Source: Clostridia bacterium | GTDB taxonomy: Bacteria > Bacillota > Clostridia > CAKSNL01 > HGM11501 | NCBI GenBank assembly: GCA_030535815.1 | Contig: JAUNRD010000011.1 | Span: 1-16,943, forward strand | Length of the DNA stretch: 16,943 bases | Direction of reading: 5' to 3' | In this document: one piece after another, positions 8,201 through 14,012 of the stretch | How the letters are laid out: every line of letters begins with the position of its first letter | Position numbering within the stretch: the stretch's first letter is position 1 | Made by a program: the position numbers and the translations under genes | The notes under the pieces: model-generated | Database searches by the model: none | Seen by the model: only the letters and a program-made list of their open reading frames with translations | Told to the model about the DNA's origin: nothing

Positions 8201-10469
8201 CTTAAAGGGTGCCGCAAGCGGAAGCAACGCTATCTGGTCAAAGAACGGTGCACCGGTTTCAGGAAGTCAGAGCGGCAATGCAGGCACATCAGACAAAGGA
8301 ACGCCTTCCTGCTATATCGGAACTAACACAGGCAAAACCTATACCAATCTTGCGGAAGCCATAAGCAAATCAAAGGGCGATACAATTCATTTACTCGGCG
8401 ATATGACCTGGTCAACCGGAGGCTCCAGCATTGATAATTTGCAGTTTACAATTGACGGACACGGATATAAGGTATCTGTGAGCGGAGATGTGAAAATATA
8501 TCAGAGCTCCCACGTTAAATTAAAAGATGTAACAATTGATCTTGGCGGAAAAACAAACTTCTTTGTTCACAGCACCGGTAAGCTGACACTTATGGACGGA
8601 GCCGTAATTGAAAACGGAAAAGCTGCCAACGGCGGCGGTATCCTTATTCAGGAAGACGGCGAAGTCTATATGGAAAAGGGCAGTATCGTAAGAAAGAACT
8701 TTACTGCAGGCGGCGGTGGCGGTATCCGTGTTCATGACGGAGGACTTCTTGTTATGAAGGGCGGAACTGTAACAGAAAATACCGCAGGCGACGGTGCCGG
8801 AATTTACGTAACCGAAAACGGAAAGGTTGTACTTTCGGGAGATGTAATAGTTGAAGGCAATAAGGACAGAAGCGGAAATAACAGTAACTTAGTACTTCAG
8901 AAGAGTGACTACCTTATCTTAAGAGATGAAATAACAGGCTCAATCGGCGTAAACCTGACAGATTCTGCTGCATCGGGCACACCCTTCGCACTTATAAGCG
9001 GAAACGTTAAAGGAGTAACAAAGCTTTACTCCGACACCGATGAAAAACTGGTAGGTTCTGTAAAAGACGGAAAAGTAGTTTTCGCATCGAAGTCAGGTGC
9101 GATAGACAGCGGATCAGGTGAGTTTATATACGAAGAGCCATCAAATCTTACCATTGAATTTCTTCCAAAAGACGGATGGAGCGTAGAAGCAAATTCGGGA
9201 AGTGAATCGGGAAAGAAAAATCTTATAGACGGAAATTACTTAAATCACTGGCATTCAAGCTATAAGGTTGAAAACAATGCCATTGTTTCAAAGGACGATC
9301 CTCCTTTCGACCTTGATGTAATTCTTCCCGAAGAGACCATAATTTCAGGCTTTGCCTATACTCCCAGAGTAGAAGGCGGCGCAGGTGTTCCTTCTCACAT
9401 AAAGTTCTATATGGAAGAAAACGGAGAATGGAAAGAGCTTGGAGATTATGAAATCGGTTCTCTCACAGAGACAAGACGTGAAAACTTTATCTGCAACATT
9501 GCGGTTAAAAAGGTAAGACTTCAGATTTTAGACGGTATGGGCGGATACGGTACTCTTGCGGAGATTGACCTTTTGGAGGCAAACCCCTTAAATGAAACTG
9601 TTTCAGACTATAATGAGTTTAAGGAGTATTCAACCACAAAAGCTCTTTATCCCATTGATACATCAAAGGCAAAGGCAACATATGACGGAGGACACTGGGC
9701 AGGCAATATTATTGACAACGTGCTTGACGGAACAAGCTCATTCTTCCAGAATCAGAATGCTACAAGCCGTGAAATTTATGTGGACTTAGGTGCCGTATAC
9801 AATCTTTCGGCTGTAAGCTATGAACCGAGACTTGACGGAAGCCCCGGATACTGGTATGACTATATAATTTATGCATCAGACGACGGAGAAGAGTATTACG
9901 AGGTTGGAAAGAGATTTGCCCGTGAATTTTCTGCAGAGCTTCAGTATACAAAGTTTGATGAAACCGTTACAACACGTTATTTCAAATTTGTGGTTAATAG
10001 AAGCTATAACGGTCTTATAAGCTGTACCGATTTACGATTCTATGAAAATTATGAAGAGCACGAAAAGAGAGTAAATGCAGAAAAAGAAACCTATACCCTT
10101 GTAATAGGCAATAAGGAAATTACCCATAAAAACGGAACGGTGACACTTGATACCGCACCGTATATTGAAAACGGAACCACATTTATCCCGCTTCGTGGCC
10201 TGCTTGAGCTTATGGGAGCTGAAATCTCCTGGGATAACGAGGTTCAGGGAATTACCGTTGTTAAAGGAGATACCAAAATATATCTTCAGATAATGTATAA
10301 AAATGTAATAGTTACGACTCCTCAGTATGGCGAAGCACAGTTTACACTTCTGGCAGAGCCCCGCATCACAGATAACCGCACCTTTGTACCGATAAGATTT
10401 ATATCGGAACAGCTTGGTTATAACGTCTCCTGGGACGGTGTAACAAAGACGGTTACTATTACCAATTAA
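5271..10469 (+). CDS. Large secreted beta-helix protein with four modules, two F5/8 type C domains and a stalk domain
   Basis: The 1732-residue protein has a signal peptide (residues 1-29, cleavage near CAFA/SG) and four beta-helix modules beginning at Cys 34, Cys 368, Cys 699 and Cys 1014. The modules carry right-handed beta-helix signatures such as GGGAAQV, GGAFRVNAA, GGTIENC and GGALAIV. The first three are joined by Gly/Ser-, Thr- and Pro-rich linkers (for example around residues 333-367). Module 4 is the most divergent and lacks the internal Cys residues. Two F5/8 type C (discoidin, CBM32-like) domains follow, at about 1292-1438 and 1458-1595, the second containing IYVDLGAVYNLSAVSYEPR. 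A copper-amine-oxidase-like stalk domain ends the protein (about 1604-1732; TTFIPLRGLLELMGA and RTFVPIRFISEQLGY). No LPXTG motif or transmembrane anchor is seen. It is probably a glycan-binding cell-surface or matrix protein. Lyase activity is possible for a beta-helix, but no catalytic residues are recognisable. Confidence 0.85.
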   Translation: MRILNNLKKLISLICVLAMCLSSVPCAFASGYVCEIKEIKYTSLLEAMKNADGKTINLTDNAILDMGTIPEGTKFTVDGEGKYRITLAGDVTLSGYGTDARFTNVTVDLNKRHFILEKQASMTLMNGAVLENGYAYKESFGGGAAEVKDGCFFTMEEGSMIKNCYSEGYGGAFSINAAKFTMTGGTIENCTAETKGGALAIVNDAILEMRGGSIKGNSASIGGGVYIGDHKDDKARAYISGSATVKGNTLKGSAVTSNVQPLFSSMLVMAGDYFGEMGITFTDGSGEGSAFGVVAGSFSGADKVINDSNTALKGAVADKILVWSKDGSVKLPAGNNSGSSGSSGTNQSTNQGPPQTPTNITFGTGVICEVGGKEYNSLYEAIMNADNGTINLKANTTLDAGTTIPEGTKFTVDGGGKYVIRLLGDVTLTGYGVEAKFSNVTVDLNKHHFALEKQATMTLKKGAILENGYAKDGSHGGGAAQVMNGCAFTMEDGSYVRNCSSFGTGGAFRVNAAKFTMLGGTIENCLAGTSGGALSIVYDAELTMSGGNIKGNSAQKGAGVYIGDHSGDKAIGYFSGNATVTGNKISGGSQNNNVQPFFSSMLVVMGNYTGKMGVTMREPGGEGAAFAAASGSVSGANNITNDSNAEFTGSVSGSNIVWVKGASSGASTQTGSSASSPTVTIDAPPKTPSDIKFGTGAVCEVGGKEYSSLIDAINNADNGVINLKANTTLDAGTKITEGKKFTVDGGGKYVIRLLGDVTLTGYGAEARFSNVTVDLNKYHFALERQASMTLKKGAILENGYAASGSHGGGAAQVMNACRFTMEEGSFVRDCTSDGPGGAFRVNAATFEMKGGTITNCTAGTSGGALAIVYDANLIMSGGIIKGNRAEKGAGIYVGDHSGDVAAAKISGGAVITGNTLKNGSAENNVQTFFPSMLVISGAYTGEMGVTMREEGGEGSGFASLEGAVSGLEKIYLDKDKSLKGAASGSNAIWSKNGAPVSGSQSGNAGTSDKGTPSCYIGTNTGKTYTNLAEAISKSKGDTIHLLGDMTWSTGGSSIDNLQFTIDGHGYKVSVSGDVKIYQSSHVKLKDVTIDLGGKTNFFVHSTGKLTLMDGAVIENGKAANGGGILIQEDGEVYMEKGSIVRKNFTAGGGGGIRVHDGGLLVMKGGTVTENTAGDGAGIYVTENGKVVLSGDVIVEGNKDRSGNNSNLVLQKSDYLILRDEITGSIGVNLTDSAASGTPFALISGNVKGVTKLYSDTDEKLVGSVKDGKVVFASKSGAIDSGSGEFIYEEPSNLTIEFLPKDGWSVEANSGSESGKKNLIDGNYLNHWHSSYKVENNAIVSKDDPPFDLDVILPEETIISGFAYTPRVEGGAGVPSHIKFYMEENGEWKELGDYEIGSLTETRRENFICNIAVKKVRLQILDGMGGYGTLAEIDLLEANPLNETVSDYNEFKEYSTTKALYPIDTSKAKATYDGGHWAGNIIDNVLDGTSSFFQNQNATSREIYVDLGAVYNLSAVSYEPRLDGSPGYWYDYIIYASDDGEEYYEVGKRFAREFSAELQYTKFDETVTTRYFKFVVNRSYNGLISCTDLRFYENYEEHEKRVNAEKETYTLVIGNKEITHKNGTVTLDTAPYIENGTTFIPLRGLLELMGAEISWDNEVQGITVVKGDTKIYLQIMYKNVIVTTPQYGEAQFTLLAEPRITDNRTFVPIRFISEQLGYNVSWDGVTKTVTITN
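5370..9085 (+). repeat. Four tandem beta-helix module repeats (about 0.8-1.0 kb period)
   Basis: Module units begin at 5370, 6372, 7365 and 8310, giving periods of 1002, 993 and 945 bases including linkers. Each starts with a Cys near a Tyr-x-(S/T)-Leu-x-(D/E)-Ala motif and proceeds through an NVTVDL strand, a NGY turn and GGA coils. Modules 2 and 3 are closest at DNA level: for example TATGTAATAAGACTTCTTGG is present exactly at 6522-6541 and 7515-7534. Module 4 is the most diverged. The pattern indicates internal duplication, recent for units 2 and 3. Confidence 0.85.
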
Positions 10470-10487
10470 GGAAGTGGAGGAAACAAA

Positions 10488-13400
10488 ATGAGAAAAAAAG
10501 GAAAAATTTTGACATCACTGCTTTGCATAATAATGTTCGTTATGACTATGAATGTTTTTGCAACAGAGGATATTATAATTGACGAGGAAATCACAGTGAC
10601 AGACGAGCTGACTGAAATCGAGGAAGAAGTTGAACTTCTTTCAGAAGATGCTGTATGTTACATAGGTGACAGCGCCGAAGCAGGAACGACATTTACAAGC
10701 CTTAAGGCCGCAATCGAATCTCTCGGAAGCTGTAACAGAACAACAATTCATCTTCTTTGCGATACAACCTGGGACTCTATGACAATAAGCGGAGAAGAGG
10801 ACTTTGCCATTGACGGAACGAATCCGGGAAGCGAAAACTTTACCGTTACCCTTCTTGGAAATGTTACAATCAAGGCATACAGTACAAGAGGTTATTTTAC
10901 AAACGTAACCGTTGACCTTAACAAGTATCACTTTGTAATCGGCGGTAACGGCGAATTACACCTTGAAGCAGGTTCGGTTCTTACCAACGGCTACGACTCA
11001 TCAAACGGCGGTGGCGCGGCTTTCGTTGAAGCGTCAACTGTCTATATGTACGAAGGCAGCATTGTAGAAAACTGCGAAGCAGAAGGCAACGGCGGTGCAT
11101 TCCGCTTAAACGGAGCAAAGGGCTTTAATATGCAGGGCGGCACAATAAGAAACTGCATATCCGGTGATAAGGGCGGCGCAATCGCTGCAGTAGGAAGCGG
11201 CTCGAAGGTAACTCTTACCGGCGGAACAATCGAAGGAAATACCGCTGTAAAGGGCGGCGGAGGCGTTTATGCCGACAGCGCCAGCACAGTTAATGCATCC
11301 GGAAGCATCAATATTTCAGGAAACACACTTTCAGATGAAACGACAGTAAACAACTTTGAAGTTGCAGCAGCAAATTCGCTTGTTGTACCGGGGAATGTTA
11401 CAGGCAATATCGGTCTTACATTTACCGGTGCAACAAAAGGAACTGTTCTTGGTACAGCAGGCGAGGGAGTTACCGATGTAAGCAAAATCTTATATGACAA
11501 TGAAGACTATAAGGTAACTTTAAGTGGCGGAAGTCTTATCCTTGCTCCTGATTATGTATGCTACCTTGGAGACGATGAAGCTACAGGTACAAAGTATAAG
11601 ACTTTGGGCGAAGCACTTTCATCCAAAACCGGTTCTTCTGTTACAATACGTCTTATAAGCGATGTTGAGCTTGAAGCGATGGACGTAAGAAACGACACCG
11701 ACTTTAAGATAATCGGTGACAACGGTGACGGCGAAAACTTTACCGTAAAGCTTTTGGGTGACGTTAACATAAGAGACTACAGTAACCACGGAACGCTTGA
11801 AAATGTAACCTTTAACCTTAACGGATACCACATAAGCACATTGGGAAGCTTATCTCTGACATTAAATGACGGAGCAATTTTAGAGAACGGATACGGAAGT
11901 AACGGCGGAGCAATATTTGCTCAGTCAGGAACTGTTAACCTTAATGAAGGATCTATGATAAGAAACTGCAACGGAAAAAACGGCGGTGCAATTTTCCTTA
12001 ATGCAGCGACACTTAACGTAAACGGCGGTCAGATTACAGGCTGCAGCGCAACAGTGGGTGGTGGAGCCATAACCGTTAACTCCAATTCAAGTGGAACAAT
12101 TGTACTTAACGGCGGAACAATTACAGGCAACAAGGCACCTTTAGGCGGAGCGATTTATCTTCAGCCTACCAGCACTGATGTCGTAAAGGTATCGGGAAGC
12201 GTTAATGTAACAGGTAACACACTTACTGACGGAACGACAGAAAATAATATTCAGATTACTGAATCCTCAGAGTTAGACGTGACAGGTACTGTTACAGGTG
12301 CAGTAGGTGTTACAATTACAGGTGCAGTAAACGGTGCGGAAGCAGGTATTGTAAGCGGTGCAAATGTTACAGATATATCAAAGATAACATACGATGATGA
12401 ACTGTTCACTTTGACGTTAAAGGACGGAAAGCTCATCCTTACAGGTGATTATGTGTGCTATGTTGGTGCAGATGAAGCAAGCGGCACAAAGTATAAAACT
12501 TTCAAAGAGGCATATGTGGCATCTGCCGATAAAAATGTAACAATCGTTTTAGTTAAGGATACAACTTGGGATGCAGGCACCTACAATAACGGAGCGGATT
12601 TTGTTGTAAGCGGTAAAAACAGCGGCGATAACTACACATTAAAGCTTTTGGGAGATATAACTGTATCCGGTTATTCCAACAGATGCTATTTTGAAAATGT
12701 AACCGTTGACCTTAATAATTATCATTTTACTCTTGCAGCACAGGGTGAAATGACTCTCCGCAGCGGAGCAGTTCTTGAAAACGGTTATACAACAGCCGGC
12801 GGCGGAGCTGTATATGTCGGCAATGCATGTACATTCACAATGGAAGACGGAAGCTTAATTAAAAACTGCTCGGCAAAAGAAGGCGGAGCTATACGACTTA
12901 ATGCTTCCAAGATGAATATGACAGGCGGAGAAATTACAAACTGCACATCTGAAAACTTTGGCGGAGCAGTTGCAGTAGCATATGATGCTACCTTTAATAT
13001 GACAGGCGGAACCATAAGCGGAAACAAGAGTGCAAAGGGTGCAGGCATTATGACTGGTGCTCATGATAAGGATGTATCTGTTACCAATATTTCAGGTGAC
13101 GTAACAGTTACAGGAAACACTCTTTCTGACGGAACAACAAAGAACAATATTCAGATTTATCTTGTATCAAACCTTAACATAGCAAATGCTGTTACGGGAA
13201 ATATCGGTCTTACATTTGACGGAGCAACTGAAGGTGCTACGGTTGCAGTTATAGCTTCCGGCGTTACCTTCACCGATACCGACAATGTTTTCTATGACAA
13301 TGATAGCTATATTGTTTATCCCGACGGAACAGAAGTTAAGCTTGCTGTAAAGCCAAGTCTTAATGTTCAGGCGGACTCCGGCGTATATACTGACGGAAGC

Positions 13401-13739
13401 GGTGTAATACGATTCCTTACAACCTTTGAAGGTGTAAGCGGAGCGTCCGTTGAAAAATACGGTACTTATGCCCTTGCTACAGATACGTTTGATGTTGCGA
13501 CGGATAGTTCATCATTAAGCAAATTTGCTGATTTTACAGTAACACCCGAAGCAGGAAAGTCATATATAGTTGATATTGTTGAAATTCCGGCTACTAAGCT
13601 TGATGCGCTTGTTATGGGTGTAAGCTTTGTTAAAATTAAGGGCATTGAAACACCGTTCTATGTTCCTTATGTAAAGAGCGTAAGCGTTAATAACGCAAAT
13701 GCTACAGTTAAAAACCTTGGCGACAAGGTTTCCGAATAA
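10488..13739 (+). CDS. Secreted protein with three beta-helix modules
   Basis: The 1083-residue protein starts at an ATG preceded by GTGGAGG (10474-10480), 18 bases after the upstream stop. The signal peptide is residues 1-25 (cleavage after NVFA), followed by a very acidic segment of about 30 residues rich in Glu, Asp and Ile. Three beta-helix modules begin at Cys 57, Cys 358 and Cys 657, each opening with VCYIG-like sequence and carrying GGA coils (GGAFRLNGAKGFNMQGGTI in module 1). The modules follow each other without the Ser/Gly linkers seen in the preceding protein. The C-terminal portion (about 956-1083, from PSLNVQADSG) is a separate beta-rich region containing GVIRFLTTFEGV that I cannot assign. 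No anchor, discoidin or stalk domain is present. A structural or ligand-binding exported protein is likely. Module 1 is nearly identical to module 1 of the protein at 14013. Confidence 0.85.
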   Translation: MRKKGKILTSLLCIIMFVMTMNVFATEDIIIDEEITVTDELTEIEEEVELLSEDAVCYIGDSAEAGTTFTSLKAAIESLGSCNRTTIHLLCDTTWDSMTISGEEDFAIDGTNPGSENFTVTLLGNVTIKAYSTRGYFTNVTVDLNKYHFVIGGNGELHLEAGSVLTNGYDSSNGGGAAFVEASTVYMYEGSIVENCEAEGNGGAFRLNGAKGFNMQGGTIRNCISGDKGGAIAAVGSGSKVTLTGGTIEGNTAVKGGGGVYADSASTVNASGSINISGNTLSDETTVNNFEVAAANSLVVPGNVTGNIGLTFTGATKGTVLGTAGEGVTDVSKILYDNEDYKVTLSGGSLILAPDYVCYLGDDEATGTKYKTLGEALSSKTGSSVTIRLISDVELEAMDVRNDTDFKIIGDNGDGENFTVKLLGDVNIRDYSNHGTLENVTFNLNGYHISTLGSLSLTLNDGAILENGYGSNGGAIFAQSGTVNLNEGSMIRNCNGKNGGAIFLNAATLNVNGGQITGCSATVGGGAITVNSNSSGTIVLNGGTITGNKAPLGGAIYLQPTSTDVVKVSGSVNVTGNTLTDGTTENNIQITESSELDVTGTVTGAVGVTITGAVNGAEAGIVSGANVTDISKITYDDELFTLTLKDGKLILTGDYVCYVGADEASGTKYKTFKEAYVASADKNVTIVLVKDTTWDAGTYNNGADFVVSGKNSGDNYTLKLLGDITVSGYSNRCYFENVTVDLNNYHFTLAAQGEMTLRSGAVLENGYTTAGGGAVYVGNACTFTMEDGSLIKNCSAKEGGAIRLNASKMNMTGGEITNCTSENFGGAVAVAYDATFNMTGGTISGNKSAKGAGIMTGAHDKDVSVTNISGDVTVTGNTLSDGTTKNNIQIYLVSNLNIANAVTGNIGLTFDGATEGATVAVIASGVTFTDTDNVFYDNDSYIVYPDGTEVKLAVKPSLNVQADSGVYTDGSGVIRFLTTFEGVSGASVEKYGTYALATDTFDVATDSSSLSKFADFTVTPEAGKSYIVDIVEIPATKLDALVMGVSFVKIKGIETPFYVPYVKSVSVNNANATVKNLGDKVSE
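10656..13345 (+). repeat. Three tandem beta-helix module repeats (about 0.9 kb period)
   Basis: The units begin at 10656, 11559 and 12456, giving periods of 903 and 897 bases. They share VCY(I/L/V)GD openings, a SGTKYKT-type segment in units 2 and 3, NVTVDLN strands and GGAI coils with the units at 5370-9085 and 14103-15900. Confidence 0.85.
10734..10783 (+). repeat. 50-base exact repeat, copy 1
   Basis: These 50 bases, from AACAGAACAACAATTCATC to TCTATGAC, are identical to 14181-14230, including every third codon position. They lie at the equivalent place in module 1 of each protein. Confidence 0.9.
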
Positions 13740-13743
13740 AGGG

Positions 13744-13752
13744 AAGGAGGGG
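13744..13752 (+). promoter_or_regulatory. Ribosome binding site of the 57-residue peptide
   Basis: AAGGAGGGG lies 7 bases before the ATG at 13760 and begins 5 bases after the preceding stop. Its strength is a main reason to accept the short gene as real. Confidence 0.85.
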
Positions 13753-13759
13753 TTTTGCA

Positions 13760-13933
13760 ATGAAAAAGAATGAAAAAATGAAAAAGACAAAAAAGACATA
13801 TGAAAGCCCGAGCCTTACTGTTACGGAACTTGACACAAAGGATATAATTATGGTAAGCGGACTTATTACGGCAAATGAAATTTTAGGACATGGAAAAATT
13901 GACTTTGCACAGATAGAAATTGACTTGAATTAA
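13760..13933 (+). CDS. Small 57-residue protein of unknown function inside the operon
   Basis: The frame runs from an ATG with a strong ribosome binding site to TAA at 13931-13933. The N-terminus is highly basic (MKKNEKMKKTKKTYESP) and has no signal peptide or membrane segment. A central region reads LTVTELDTKDIIMVSG (about residues 19-34), and the tail is short with alternating hydrophobic and acidic residues (FAQIEIDLN). The pattern basic head, Tyr-x-(S/A)-Pro, hydrophobic strand, Asp-(I/V)-Ile-x-x-Ser-Gly resembles a class of short uncharacterised clostridial proteins of about 60 residues that I recognise only by general appearance. It starts 20 bases after the three-module protein and precedes the esterase, so it is surely co-transcribed. 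A leader-type or precursor peptide is possible, but no modifying enzyme or transporter gene is visible in the window. Function unknown. Confidence 0.8.
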   Translation: MKKNEKMKKTKKTYESPSLTVTELDTKDIIMVSGLITANEILGHGKIDFAQIEIDLN

Positions 13934-13944
13934 AACTATTTTTA

Positions 13945-13991
13945 CGGGCGGCCCGAAAGGACCGCCCGAAAGTTCCGATAAACTAATCGGA
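13945..13991 (+). other. Two hairpins between the small peptide gene and the esterase gene
   Basis: Hairpin 1 pairs CGGGCGG (13945-13951) with CCGCCCG (13962-13968), continues past one C-A mismatch through CC/GG, and closes with a GAAA tetraloop (13955-13958). Hairpin 2 pairs TCCGAT (13974-13979) with ATCGGA (13986-13991). No T-run follows, so full termination is unlikely. A processing or stabilising element, or partial attenuation of the downstream gene, is plausible. This 79-base gap is much longer than the other gaps in the operon. Confidence 0.65.
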
Positions 13992-14012
13992 GCAATGAAA
14001 CGAGGGTGAAAT

